In this document: positions 1 to 13,800 of the stretch, in pieces | Layout: every line of letters begins with the position of its first letter | Position numbering within the stretch: the first letter of the stretch is position 1 | Assembly (NCBI GenBank): GCA_013400975.1 | Contig: WBMZ01014175.1 | Coordinates: 124,340 to 188,339 of the forward strand | DNA from: Atrichornis clamosus | Lineage: Eukaryota; Chordata; Aves; Passeriformes; Menuridae | DNA length: 64,000 bases | Direction of reading: 5' to 3' | Notes under the pieces: model-generated | Told to the model about the DNA's origin: nothing | Seen by the model: the letters and a program-made list of their open reading frames with translations, nothing else | Database searches by the model: none | Translations under genes and position numbers: made by a program

Positions 1-160
1 TTCTAATTGGCCCAGCCTTGGCATGCAGCGTATCCATCTTTGCAGCCAGACAGAGATTGGCCCTGCAGGACAATCATGGTGGAAGCTTCTGGCAGTTTCT
101 CACAGAAGCCATCCCTGTAGCACCCCCCCACCACCAAAAACCAGGCCATGACATGTACTA
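1..160 (-). mobile_element. ERV LTR fragment, cut by window edge
   Basis: This is the 5' end (U3 side) of an LTR read on the minus strand, truncated by the window boundary at base 1. It aligns colinearly with 50708-50850 of the complete LTR at 49776-50865; the first 60 bases differ at only three positions. Shared landmarks are the block TTCTAATTGGCCCAGCC, the block CTTCTGGCAG followed by TCTCACAGAA, and ACCAAAAACCAGGCC near the element's end. The terminal bases past about 150 are diverged, so the exact edge is uncertain. The orientation is the same as in the 50-kb copy. A spurious frame of about 70 codons on the minus strand (3-218) only reads through this LTR and its flank. Confidence 0.85.
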
Positions 161-3100
161 AGATAAATGACAGGACCAGTGTAAAAGCTCTGTAAGGAGT
201 ATCTCCCCGTTCTAACAAGGATATTTTTTCCCCCAGAGCAATTACTCAAAAATCAATTCTCTTTAGATACAGCCTTCAGGTAACTATAATAAAATGAGTA
301 ATCCTCAGACACAAAATTAAAAACCTGACTTGTTAATTCAGTCTTCTTAGAACAACTGATAATCATATTTAATAGGTTGGGAGTTTTTGTTTGGTTTTCA
401 GTGTGATGTATTGACATTATATACTTTAAAGCCGGCAGACTTGTTTGTCCTATCAGAATACCTGTCAAATCATAACAAGTGTCTGCCAAATTACTTTGTT
501 TATCTTTTCAGCTGGCCCAGTTATTTACAGAAGAGACACCTGAAGTATATCACCCACCAGCAATGGAACTGGATAGAAAATAATTTTAACCATAAATACT
601 AGACTTTGTTGGAACATACTGAGAAGTGCTGTGGAAATTAAAATCCAAAATAAAAGAAGAAAAAAAAGTTATAATAAAGCAGAAAACCATTACACAGACA
701 CAGAAGTTTAAAAGCAGTCAGCCACAATCTCATAAAAAACCCAGATAGGCTGAGCTAAATAAGATCTATAGTATTTCTGGAAAGGGAAAAGTTTGGAGTT
801 TTTTATGATGTGAAATGCAAATGAAAAGCAAAACAAAACAAGCAAGAAACCAAATTAATCTGCTTTATCTGCCTCAAGGGTGAAAATGTCATGTCTCGGC
901 AGTCCAGCAGGGTTTGGGAAACAAACTATCTCCAGGCCAGGGTCACAGTTTGAATACCCAGTATATACTCTGTAAGAAAATATTTCAGCCGGGAGCAGCC
1001 AGTATGCTTCTGAGTCCTGAGCCTGGCAGACTTAGTTTATCTGTTTATTTTTTTCTATTTTCCTTTCTTTCAGGCTACGTTTTTTTTGAGCTAATTTCAT
1101 GGATATGTCTATTGGGTGAAGTTTAACATCAGCTGCCAGATATTTGGCAATGGTTTTGATTGGCTTCAAAAAAGGCAGTGACTCTCCCTGAAGCTGTTAG
1201 TGAACTTATTCCTTTCCAGTTTTAGGCTTCTGCACTTCAGTGACCTCTGCATCTTTGAGACATTTGCATATCCAGCCTGATGAATCTCTTCAAAACTGTG
1301 CTTCTATTGTTTCTGGGTTTCTTATCTATCACCCCTTCCTCCTGACACTTGTTTCTTCAGGCATTCCTGTGCTGCCGTGTAAGGGTGTTTAAAAAAGAAT
1401 AAATCAAGCACTGGCACAACCACTCATTCATGCAGCTGATCTCTTACTGTTGTTCTCTGTTCAGTCATTACTGCCAAATGTCTTGTAGCAGCACAGAAAC
1501 TAATGGTTCTCATCCCTTATGACGGAGGCACCATCATGAACAGGGTCATTATTCTGTTTTCTAATCACTGTGCAGTGATTACTGCTTGCTGCAGACAGCT
1601 GATATATCATCATCTGTGATGTACTACATGGCTGTTCTCACTGATTGGCATCTCTGTCTTCAATGTAATTTGCTGAGGGACTAATGGGAGATAACCTTAC
1701 GAGTGTAGTGAAAATTATCTACTCTGATAGAGTTGACACCAAGAAAATGTATAATTGTCTTTTTTTAATTTCCTTACAACTTGAGGATATTTAAGGAATC
1801 TGTTTTGCGTCATTTTTAACATGTATATTCAATGAGGTCTACCTGGAAGGTGAAGGTCCTTCTTCAGTCAAATATTTTTTCTAGTAACTTGATGATATGA
1901 ACATGCATCAACTTTCTTGTCCTGCCTATCAAGCAGCAATGCTTACTATGTGAATCAATAAAGGACATGCAAGTTTATGGCAATAATTGATAACAAATGC
2001 ATAGGCTGTTTATCCTGTGCATTTTTTTGTGTATTTCTCTACAAGGGCTTCACTGTGGCTTCTTCTCTGTGTTGCTGATGTCAAATTTTTTCACGCTGAT
2101 ATACAGCTACCTTTCACTTTTTTGCCTACTTCTGTAGTGTCTAATACATGGAAATCCATAACCCATAGCAGGGTCCTAAGTTGCTAGAGTAAAACAAATA
2201 CATTAAATTGTGAATTTTAGGTCTGGTTCAAAATTCTGCTAGTGAATCCATTGTGTATTTGAATTTCTTATACATGCACCAGAAAAAATGCATACACATG
2301 CAAAGAGAATGAGTAACCAAATACATCAGAAAAAGCATGTAGAATTTTTCTATGTGTGGGATATTGCAAGGTTTTGAACGCTCAGTTTCTATAAGAACTA
2401 TCTGTAAATTGTTGAAACAATCAAAAAGGAGAATAAATATCATTTGGTATCAAGTCTTTTATATCAGGGAATTAATCATCCTAACCAAGGATTGGTATAG
2501 TTACATTTTTCTAAGCTCACACACTTCTGCACATCACTTTTCTTTTTTTTTCAAATTGACATTGAATGCTGCAGTTTTACTTATAGCTATCTATAGCTAT
2601 ATCTATTTGTTAGACCTGACCATTGTCATGAATGGACAATTTTTTCATTACTTTTGAGAACTAGAAGGGTCAGAACTACAAAAAAACTGGCTTGTTAAAC
2701 CTCATTTTTTTCCTGTTTTGTTGGTTTTTTGTGTTTTTAAAAAATTAATTTTAAAAAGCAACTTTTTAAAAGAGTGTTCTTGTTTCAGCTACTTAGAATG
2801 TAAATGTCAATTTGCATTTTGGGTTTGGGGTTTTTTTTGTGTCTTTTTTTCAGTAAACACATCACCTGTTACTGATTAACTTGGATTTGACTCCTGAAAA
2901 TACAAAGTCCCATTCACTTTCAGTAAATTCCAGCTGCTTTACAGCACCTCAGTGTCACAGAAGAGCAGTAAAGATGGTTAACCAGTTAATCAGACTGATA
3001 CTGCAGCTGCTTTTGCATCACTAGAGAGAATGAAAGCAGTTGGTTTGTAAAAGGTAATCTAGTCCACAATCCTTTACGCAGAGTATTTGGATAGAAGTCT

Positions 3101-5179
3101 TAAAAATTATTGTTGTTCTCTTTTGTGAGCTGGAGAATATAGTGATTCAAGTTCATATTTGAATGTTTTGGCAGGATATTGCAAAACTAAGTGTGTCTCT
3201 GTCTGTATATAGCTGTAATGTTATAATGGTCCCAAACATTATATGTAGTGCTTTTGCTGTTGCCATGTGTTTTTCTCTTTACCAGTGAGGTCAGACCAGA
3301 TAGTTAGTAGGTAGTTTCTAGTAAAAAACTTATGGAAGATAGACTCTGACAGTTTTTTCTTCCTTTCTGATAGCAGTGTTTTTACTCCTGGCTCCAAAAC
3401 TGTTATTTGGTTTGTCAACCACTTAGATTTGTAAAAACCAAATCAAGTTTTAGAATCCTTTTCATAACAGACTCATCTGCCAATAGATTGATATGTGTAT
3501 TTCTCCAATCCAAAAACACATAAACTAGTGAAACCAAACAAAAAACCCCCAAACTAAACAAAAAAATCCAAAAAACCCCACCCCAAACCCACTCTAGGTT
3601 CTTAGAAAAGATTGTAGGTTGGCAGGTGGTGAATTTTCCTGACAATATTATAAAGTCTAGTTTATAACATTCTGTAAACAACTAGAGTTGCCCCAGAACT
3701 TAAGTAATTACCCAAAGCCAAAATGCTCATATGTACTCTGCTTCAAGGGCCCAAATTCTACACCCAGGTCTTTGAGATGCAACATGAAAAAATCCAGAAT
3801 TCAGCTCCAACTAATATGCAACTCAGTCACTCAGAATAGGCAGAATTTGGGTTCCAAAACTACACTTCGGAAATGATCTCTCAGCCTGTGCTCATTGAGC
3901 ACCCCTCTATTTGATGGTAATGCTCTCTGGATGCTCAGAGCCCTCTGAGTGCTCCTGAGTGCATAAAGAAAGAAGAGCTTTTGGAAGTTCTGGTTGCTAT
4001 TGAGTACTCAACTGGGTTTTTTTGGTTGGTTTTTTTCTTTGTTTTGTTTAGTCGGTTTTTTTTTTCTTTTATCCTTTTGTCTAGGTCTTTATGGAGAAAA
4101 AACTTTCCTGGAGCAGGCTAGAAAGAAGGGGAATTATGATGAGGGCAAAGCACTTGTACCATGAAAAACCTGCATACTCAAGATGTTGTCTTCCACAGTA
4201 AGTTTAAACCTTTTGTCCGGGGGAAGTACATTTTCTCTTTCTTTGAAACTGTGCTACTGTGAAGCAGGAATATAACATTTGTATTTACTCTTGCAATTCT
4301 CAAGACCTAGGTTTGAAATACCTTTATTCAGACAGGAAAATGGCCTAATAGAGGGGTAAGGATTACAGTGTGGAGTCGCTGTTTTATGATGGGTCTAAAG
4401 GAACTTGGCTTATTGAATGTATCCAGGTGAAGGTTCAGAAGAATAAAGTTGCTATCCATATATACACACACAGAGAGTGGAATTCAGCATGAGACAGAGA
4501 AAAGAAAAAGCTAGTTGAACAAAATGATGGTTAGCATCACAAGAGATAGGTTAAGTGGCTATCTTAACAGATGCATAAAGTAATTCTGAAAAACAAAAGA
4601 CAAATTCTGTGATCTAGGTAGTGAAGGCTTGGGACTGTCTCCCAAAAGGAAATTGATGCTGAACAGTTTCAAGAGGCATTTAGCTTCTTTTGTTTGCTTG
4701 TAAAAAAAAAAATTATTTGACTGAGATGCAAAGCAAATATTTCCTGAAAACCTTCTATCTTAAGTAGCATAACAGGAAGCCTCATGCATAGAATCCTGGA
4801 TGGAGTGACTCAAGTTTAAATGAAATAAAATGGAATGTGGGTTTTATGCCTTCTGCACACATATAATATATAAAGGGTATTGTTAAAGCTGCATTCAGTG
4901 GTCTAGAACATATGAGGATTAAGTTTTCTTGTACAAACTTAATGTGTTCTTTTAAATACATTATACCATATTAAACAGGTTTTAATTATACGGCTATGGA
5001 ACATTTTTCTCTACAGACAACCTGTCTGTTTCCATATATAGGATACAACGGGCTCACTTAGTAGAGTAGCTGTTCAATACTGTTTTTCTCCAGTTTCCCT
5101 GCTCTTCACACACCAATTCGAATACAGAGTCTGTAATTGTGGGTTGGGCTGTTGTGCCTCACAATAATATTTTCACCAG
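161..5179. other. AT-rich noncoding stretch, no gene seen
   Basis: I see no gene or clear transposable element here. Open frames are short (about 60-100 codons) and resemble nothing I recognise. It holds low-complexity patches: an A/C-rich run at about 3536-3592, T/G-rich runs at about 2820-2850 and 4014-4073, and a TATAGCTA-type patch at 2580-2606. A perfect 8-bp inverted repeat lies at 1563-1580 (AATCACTG, 2-nt loop, CAGTGATT). Bases 3040-3085 weakly resemble the 3' end of a minus-strand CR1 (AAAGGTAATCTAGTCCA), too little to call. Confidence 0.7.
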
Positions 5180-5347
5180 TCCTCCTCTCTCCTCTCTTCC
5201 TTTCTCTCCCCTTCCCTTTCTTTTCTTCTCCCTTCCTTTCCCTTTCTTCTCCCCTTCCCTTCCCTTTCCCCTTTTCCCTACTTTCTCCTTCTTTCTTTTC
5301 CTTTTTTTCTTTCCTTTTTTTCTCTTTTCTCTTTTTTCTTTTTTCTT
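5180..5347 (+). repeat. 168-nt pyrimidine tract (polypurine on minus)
   Basis: Every base from 5180 to 5347 is C or T except a single A at 5280. The tract is built from degenerate CCTTTC, CCTCT and CTTTT units. It is C-richer in the left half and T-richer in the right half. Frames through it encode Ser/Pro/Phe/Leu-rich low-complexity peptides, which I consider spurious. Long homopurine/homopyrimidine tracts with near-mirror symmetry can adopt triplex (H-DNA) structures. That is established for such sequences generally, and inferred here. Confidence 0.95.
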
Positions 5348-7671
5348 ATTTTTCTAACTTTTATTTACTAACAATAAACAATTTATACTTCTATTATCCT
5401 GAGGTGTGCTGTTTATTAAACCACTTCCTAGAGAGTATAACTTGAAGCTTAGACTTACTAATGAAAAAATATACAAATATTTTGTGAGACACTTCAGGAT
5501 TATGAGTGACCAATCTGAGGTGATGATCATATTCTTCCAAACACTTAATAGTAGGTAATCCTCCATATATAAAAGACAGGAACCTAGTAAAGGAAGAATG
5601 CATCACTAGTAGACATCTTTAAAAAGTGGTTTCTTGACAAAAGACTCTACGGTCTTTTCACAGATACACTAATTATTTATACCTGCTCAAGTTCCTTTTC
5701 CAGCTCAGGTTTCTTTTCCACAGTCTTTTCGTAGTCTGGATCCTCTTGTTCTCACCTACCTACAGACCCAGACTCTTAATCTGTAGTACCTCATATTCTC
5801 TACAAACAGCCTTAACACTGGGTTCCTTTTCCGGCTGGTCTGGCCTTGATCTCTACTAATCTCTAGAGGTTTTTACCTGAAGTTTCCATGGAGACAGCTT
5901 ATTTCTTTCCTGGGTCTCTTTCAGCATCACTGATGAGCCCTCTTCTTCAGTCCTCATGTTCACCTTCATCTCTTTCACCTATCTTAACTTCTTGATTTTT
6001 AGATCAAGCCTTCTGATTCTGTCTCTATTTCACTTCTACTTCCCAGTTCTCTTACTCTTTTTGTCACACTTTTCTACCAGTGTATCTTTTCTGCTCTCTT
6101 CCCTTGTTTCAACTACTGGCAGAAAGTGTGGTGACATAGACACATCCTTGCAGTGCTCGTGTGTAACCAGGGCCCACCTATGAATGGATTTGGTAAGGAA
6201 CCACTTTACTTCATCTTGGAGTACGCCTGTGGGCTCTGGGGTGATAGAGCGTGTGAAGCCTGGTTAGTTGGGTGATAAGAAATGCTGAGGAGAAAAGACT
6301 AGCATCAATTTCCTTGCCAAAATAGACTTCTCTTCACATCTTGTACAAAGACCTTTCAATGAGTTCAGGTTTAGGCTCATGCTTACAAGTTGGAACAACA
6401 GATCTCTTGCCCTCTAACAAATTTTTTACTATCACAGAGCAGTAGGTTTTTTTACTTGGTTTCATTTTTGGAAGTGGTTACTCTAGAGACATTCATTAGG
6501 CCTTTAGATTTTATATCAGGTAGAACCAGATCTCAAATTCCTGTGATGAATAGATACCTAAATTCTTACTAGTTTCAACCATAACATAGGAATTAGGAAC
6601 TGGATTCTTCTACTTTATTTAGTCATCGACAGTGCCACTCTCTAAGACAATCATCATTTTAGGATCATAAAGTTTTTGTAGTAGAAATGTAGAATAATTC
6701 AAGGAATTATATAGTTGAAAAGGGATGTAGCGTGCAATTGAAAGCTGAATTTTGTAATATAAAGTTGGACAGTTTTACTTAGGTAATATTGTCTAAAGAT
6801 ATGTTTTCATAAGTGTTGGTTCAATTCTTAAGACATTTTTATTTTGCTTTTTGGAAAAAGACAGTCAACCCCTGCCTCTGTTGTCTTTTGTTTTTCTATT
6901 CACATTTTTCTCTCTGTTTTTCTGTATTTAAAGCATCTTAGAACTGTACAATATCAAAAATCTCAAAAGGATATTGTCAAAGGTATTACATAAGGTAATC
7001 ATTATACTAGTCAAGAATTCCAGTACAGTAATAAGTCACTAGTTCAAAAAAGTTAACTGAATCAATGATTTTTTTCATATGAATAAGCTTTAGGAGACAA
7101 GTGCACGGAATAAAAATTTAAGTATTCCAGTGAGAGCTTTAACACAGAGACGTTTTCCTCCAAGAGGAATTGGTTCTGTAACTGTTTCTTGTGAATAAGT
7201 GACACAACCTTACAGATATTGGGATACAACTGTTCTTAAGACTCTGGTGAGAAAAAACTGCCTTTCTCATTCATCAATGAAATGGTGAATAATTTGTACA
7301 GTTATATGGTAAAAAAAATTATTATACTTTAGAAATATTGTGAGGACGATAAAAAGAAGCTTTCTGTCTCAGAAATTATTTTCAATAAGATTTGAACTTA
7401 TAAAATATCAAAGACACTAGGGCTTTCAGGTGCCTAAATTCCTATGAGTTTCAAACAGCAGCAAAGTAGAAATTGGGGTTGAGGTTAATCTAACCTTGTC
7501 CTAGGTATCCATAACATAAGCTTTTGAGCAAATCTTCTGAGATCTCTTTAAACAACCAGTAGGGAAAGCTAGTAATTTTTGGGGTGTAGAGCTGGTGCAC
7601 ATCATTAATCATTTAGAATAATGGAGATTGTATGGATCCTCCAGAAGTCAAACACTCTGCTCAGAATAGAT
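5348..7671. other. Noncoding stretch, pyrimidine-rich in its left half
   Basis: I find no gene. From about 5640 to 6120 the plus strand stays rich in C and T with many TTTCC and TCTTC words, although purines are frequent enough that it is not a simple repeat. This could be a decayed extension of the neighbouring pyrimidine tract, or ordinary sequence. The remainder is unremarkable and AT-rich. Confidence 0.65.
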
Positions 7672-7890
7672 CTAATTAGATGAGGTTGCTCAAGGCTGTG
7701 CACAGCCCAGTCTCCAGTGACTGAGATTCCACCACAGCCCTGAGCACTGTGTTCCAATATTCCACCACCAAAAAAAAAAAGTTTTTTTAATACCTAGGCA
7801 AAATTTCCTATGTTCCAACTTGTGCTTTTAGCCTCTCATCCTACTTCTGTGAACCTTTGTGAAGAGCCTACCAGTTGGTCTTTTCTGCAA
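7672..7890 (-). mobile_element. Ancient CR1 LINE fragment (3' part)
   Basis: On the plus strand the sequence follows the antisense of a CR1 3' region. It opens with GATGAGGTTGCTCAAGGC and continues with a block like 'ccagtgtttcaccaccctcatagtaaaaaatttc' as CCAATATTCCACCACC plus an A-run and TTTCC. Near 7830-7880 it resembles 'ctcatcctatcactgtgtgcct...gaagagcct' (CTCATCCTACTTCTGTGAACC, then GAAGAGCCTACC). Divergence is high and small indels are present, so this is an old copy. An A-run followed by a T-run at 7769-7789 interrupts it. No intact reading frame remains. The match is from memory of the CR1 consensus. Confidence 0.6.
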
Positions 7891-10800
7891 GGGTACAGAA
7901 AGGATCCCACAGCCAAAGCCCTCACTGCAGCACCAGGCACACACAAACAGATGCTAAATGAAACCACTTCTGCTCTAGTCTTTCCCCTCAGTGACAGGCT
8001 TGAGCAAACGCAACACGGACCAGATCATGCCTTTTTTCTTGCCCTCAGATATTAGTGGTTGTTCTCAATATGCTTTGCATTACCCCCAGCAGTACCAACT
8101 GTGATCCAAGCAATACAAAAAGGAGCCAGATAAGCCTCAGCAACCCCTCTGCAGCATCCTGGAACTTAGCTCTGGCCAAGCAGTGAACCTGAGTGCTAGC
8201 TTGGGTCAAGCCACCAGACTGGTGCCTTGGTTCCCACGGGTGGGAGTCTTCAGTAACTATAACTTGCCTCTTTTTTGTGTAGACAAAAGTTTTGGATGCA
8301 GTCAGCTCTGATAAAACCCCTTACAGGCCTTGTGTGTCCTCACCAGCATCCAGAGAAATGAAACTATTCTAAAATTGCAGATCTGTAAATGGGGTAACAG
8401 CATTTTTTCAAGCTCTCCACCCCTAGTGTGACCATGACCTCCAGATCTCCCTCACTGTTCATTTTTCTGGTCTCAGGATGTTGTCCCAGATGAGTTTTGT
8501 CAATGATGGCAGTTGATGGCAGCAGCTCTTTTCCCTGTGTGCTCTCACAGCCGATGATTTGAAAGGTTATCTCAGGGCTGGCAGAAGATGTGTGCCCTTC
8601 TGGAATAACAGCTAAGGGTCATGCTATTTGCCAAGAGGGTACCTGGAATACTTGAATGCACAGCTAGTACTTGGGCAGTGACTCAAACTGTCCAAGTTTG
8701 TTCTCTGGAAATTCCTCTTCAAAGTTCACCAGTGAAGATCCTTCACACGTTGTGCTCAGTATTAATTCATCCTCTGCATGAGATACCTCTGTTTTCTTCT
8801 GAGGAGCGAAGTAAGCTAAAATTTTCCTTTGAAGTATATTTGCCCATTCGATTCCCTTTAACTCACCATTTGAAAGAATAAAATCTTAAATTTACACTGC
8901 CTGTAGTACATCACAAGTTATGTACTGTGAGAGCGGGTGGGATTTTCAAAGGAGTTGCAAAGTGTAAAATGCTCTAATCCTATTGGTGTTTAATGGGTGT
9001 TTAGCATCAAAAAAATCTCTGTCAAAACAGGATTTAAATAGACTTGCTCAGTTCTATCATGTGTTTGAAGTCATTGAGTTGTTATTAACATTTCATCATC
9101 ATAAATTAAATTTCTTCTGAGATTAAAAGTGATGAGTTCCATTATTTTTTGAGTTAAGTAAGTATCCTCAACTGCACTATCTGGGCAAAAAAGATTTTTA
9201 CCTATATTTATGATCACTTATAAAATGGACTTTGTCTGTTCTTCTCTAGTTAATTATGATGTATTTCTAAATTCAGGTATGTTACATATACTGCATGGAA
9301 GCATATTTTCCTGAAATAAAGACGTTATCGACTATAGATCATACCAGCACAAGCTAAATAAATGAAGCTGTGATAGTAAGTTCAACTTTACTGAAAAGAA
9401 ATTGGATATGTATCATGTAAATGAAAAGGGATTACAGTATAACTTCAGCAGAAAAAAAAGTCTTAGGTATGTTAACCCAACAACTCTTTAAAAGAAGATG
9501 TATATTTATTTTTTAATTAAAATCCATCTTTGCTGATCAGTAAGTTCAAGGGAATAACTTTTCATCTATTTAAAAGAACTATAGCTAAAGAGAAAAAAAA
9601 TATCCCCACCTTTTAAAAGTAATAATTTTAATGGCTCAGATTTCAATTACTGCTAGTTAGAAGTGCCTTGAAAAGACCTAGCTAGTAGCAAATTAGTCTT
9701 CAAAACTCTCTGAAGCCTCTAAGGATTGAGTTTGGCTTCTTGAGAAAGCTCTCTCCTGCTTGTAGATTTCATGGTCATAGGTTGTATGACTGTAGATATC
9801 TATCTCAGTTCTGTTAATGTGGATTACATGACTAAGCAGAAGCTTAGTTTGGACTGTAACCTCTGTAGACTTCTTCCATTGCTGATATATAGAATCGATG
9901 GCAAAATGAAGCAGGGATGTACAGTGGCCTGTCTCCTCCTACCAGGTTAGAAAACTATATACAACCCACTCTGAAGAAATGAGAATGGAGTGCTTATTCT
10001 AACAGCAGCTGGTAATCAGGAAGGAAAATGTGATTCTTTTGCAGTGTTACAGTGGCCCAGGATATTGCATATTAGGATAAAGATCAGGGCTGACTTACAT
10101 AAAAATTGTTTTTATAAACTGCAAAACACAGTGCACAGGTCACAAACTAGAATTTAGAGTGGCTACTGAAAAATCTGGAATAGAGGACTATAATGAAAAA
10201 TCAATAACATTTTTCAGATACTTTGAGGTAACTTAATCAGGAAAACAAAGAAATTATGTACCTTATTATTAGAGAATTAGAAAACTGAGCCATCATCTCA
10301 ATAGTACAAATTATGTAGTAATTTATTAATGAAGTGTACAATAACTTAAAAATGCATATAATAATATTTTACTTTATAGGTTAATGTAGTATATCATAAA
10401 ATACTTTCAAAGAATCCATTATCTATCAAGTAAATATATGAAAAGTCTATACATACTATGACCTCCATTGCATACTCTGACAAGTAGTAATGTATTTCAT
10501 GTCAAAAACCACTTCTGAATGTCACCTTATGCTGTACTATATCCTCAGCTCAAGTAAAAATGGTGTCAAAAATCCACTTAAGACCATTTCAATAATCTGT
10601 TCTGACTCTTGAGCCTTTATGATTTAGCAGCAGTTTAAGGATATGTCAACCTATAGCACAGTTCAGTACTTCACAAAGCAGTATGGCTGTCTAGAACCAT
10701 TTATCTTCTCTTTTATGCAGTCTTATTTAAAACTAACTGCAGTGATTTCTTGTGTAGCATTGAAAATGCAAAAGAAATTAGCTCAAAAGAATATAGGTCT

Positions 10801-13800
10801 GAAGGGTAAAGGAAAAGAGTTTGACTGAAATACATTAAAATTGAGATGTGCCTAGAGAATCAAAAATAAGCTAAAATATTTATTTTCATGTTAATTAGAG
10901 ATAGGATGCTTTCCAGACTGAATATTAACTCTGCTTAGTTTGGGCTATGGGATTAATAGTTTTATTTTTTTCCTTGCATGCCATCACATCTCAAAGGTTA
11001 ATTCATGCTCAGTCAGAACAAACAACTGTCCCCACAGAAATAAGCCTGTTGTACAGCCTGCTGGAAATTACTTATTTGCCTACAGTTTTGCAGCTTTACC
11101 CATAAGAGTTTCTAAAGTAGTGTGTTGCTACATTATGAGCAAACTGAATTACATCCTAAAGATGGTGTTTTTTCTCTTGAACACATTAAACAATGGCTTT
11201 AAAGCAATATAAACAATAACTAAATTAGATTTGATTGTACATAGTTTTATATGCAGATCTAGGTGGTCTCCTGAATATCAGTGGCAGTGTATATGTTGTA
11301 GAGTGAGATTCAGAATGGGGAGAGGCTGTTGCTTCATTTGGATTCTGTGCTGGAGAGTGGTAGCGAAACACCAAGAAGCAGAGGGGAGAATAGGGCAGCT
11401 GATGCTGCAAAATCTGTTAAATTGCCATTTAAAATACACAAATATTTATTATACAACTGTGCCATGTGATTAACAAATGTTACACAAACAATAAAAAGAA
11501 GCTGTTATATTAGGATGTCAGTAGTAGGTAGTAGTTTCAATTTAAAACAAGGGCCATATTGGATTAAAACCTTCCATTTACAAAATCTTGTGACCTGGAA
11601 GAGAGAAAGGGATTGACGGTTAGCTAGGAAGTCAATTTAATAAAAACCCTATTCTGTTATTTGAGCTCTCTTAAATATTCTATGTAGTAAATGTGGCAGG
11701 CATGGGAAATACCTACTACTTTTCTTCTGTAAATATGCAAATCTAAAATGGCTACTGAAATATTAAGGAAAAAAAAAAAATTAGGGGAATGTGGGGGTTT
11801 TGGCAGTTTTGTTGATGATTTAAAAAAAATATATATTTTAAAGCTACCTAAACCATGAATGTTTAACAAGAATTTTCTATTATTATGAATTATAACAAGT
11901 GCCTTGACAGCAGAGTTATGAATTTTTGTTTCTCACATTTCTGCCCACGGATTCATCACTGCCATGATCACTACTAAGCGTCTCTGTGCTGAAACTCCTA
12001 CACAGTTAGATGACACATATTCTGTTTTTCCATTCAACAGTTGGAAATTTTCCCCCTGGATTTGATCTTATAGAATAGAAACCAAACAGAACTCAGCCCT
12101 TAACCAGTGACCATTTTAAGTTTCTAGGGTAGGGGCATTGTTTCAATCGCAGCTACCAACATCCAAGTGTGTAATTTGAGTAAAGGGTAATAAACTTCAT
12201 GAAATGATTATGTTTCAATTGCCTTAACTGGAGAGAGATTCTCTTGGGACCAGTGAGCTGCTGTGACTGGTTCCTCTGAGACAGGACAAGTTAAAAATTA
12301 ACAGTAAAAACTTGACTGTTCAGTTACTCAATGGAAGATGAATGATACTAAAAATGTGAAGGGATATGTAGTGGTGTTTGTGTGTGTGAAAGCTGATTAT
12401 TGGAGCTGGAGGAGAGCATGTCTGATGTGCAGGAAAAAGTGCTGGATAATAAGATGTTTGGGAGACGACAACAGGGTGTCTTACTGGATTAAACCAGCAT
12501 CAGATTGCAGTGAAGGGCAAGTGTGAGTTGCGTAGATAAAGAGGTTTATACTGTCAATTACTACAATGCCCATTTTGCCAATGCAAATACATCCCATCAG
12601 GTGATTCTGCAGCTGAACCCTTATCAATTGAGAGGACACAAATACTGCCCTGTATGTTGTTATGCCATCTTTATAATAAATCATAGTCAAAATAAAATTG
12701 TGTTCATCACATCTCTTGAACTATTTCAGTGTGTTTGCTCTGCAGCCAGACATATACCTTCGTCGCAGTTGCATTTAGTAACGAAAAATCTAATAGCTTC
12801 AGACACAAACATGCACCTTCTTTAGTAAGAAAATAAGTTAGCAACAAAAGGTTTTTGTCCTTGTCTTATGAATTTGATTTTTTTTCCTCCTAAACTAGAC
12901 TATCACCCTAAACTCTTCATCATTATTTTATGGGATCCCCTTATACTATGAGCGACGTGCTTGGAGATGGATAGATTATATGGTTGATTCCATATTTGGC
13001 CATGAGGCAGTAACAAGTCTTAATTAATATGCCTGAGTTTTCTATTGACATTTATTTTGTCGTATAATAATAAAAAGAAGTGCCTGCTAATAATGTGTGC
13101 TAATTGTGCAATGTTTAACTTTTTACTAGTCTTTGTCTTAAATAGCATTTTAATAAGTACATGTCTGGATATCCCTGTGCTTTATTACAATTTGCTTAAC
13201 AAAGAAAAAAATGTTAAAATGTAGCCTTTACTCACTTTACTCATGACATATCTTTTCAAGTGTGTGTAGGTTTAAAGGATGGTAAATTTCATAAGACTGA
13301 AATAAAGGCAATGGAGTTTGTTTCAAGCTCTCTTTAAGCATAGTGCTTTTTTTGTGCCACAAAATCTTAAAGTGGTTAACCAGAGTATTAAGACTGAATA
13401 TTTATCTGATTTACAGAAAAGATAGTTTCATCCAGTGAAAGGGGGAAAACCAAAATCTTAACTTTCTGTGGAAAATTAAGGATGTTTATTAACTGATGAA
13501 AATAATAGCAAAATGGGTTTGAGTGCTAAAATAAAGTAGCTCATCATAACTATTTCTCCAGGAGATATGTGGAAAGTAGGGTGCATTGGTATTAGATTGA
13601 GATACATAGAATTGAAAAGCTAACTTAAAACTATCTGTCAGTGATAGTGACAATTCTAGCCATTTAATACCTGTAATTTTATCCTAATGAATACAGAAAC
13701 ACATAATTATCATCAGTGTATTTCTGCAAGGCCATGTGTACCCAAAATAGTATACATTGAAAGAGAACTGGGAATACTGCACTCTTAATGTGCAGTTAAT

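Noticed and set aside
1563..1580. Perfect 8-bp inverted repeat with 2-nt loop
   Set aside because: Such short palindromes are expected by chance in a window this size and nothing adjoins it.
3040..3085. Minus-strand CR1 3' tail
   Set aside because: Only about 15-20 bases resemble the CR1 end and no octamer repeats follow.
5137..5445. 102-codon Ser/Pro/Phe/Leu-rich frame
   Set aside because: It is a translation of the pyrimidine tract, which cannot make stop codons; low complexity only.
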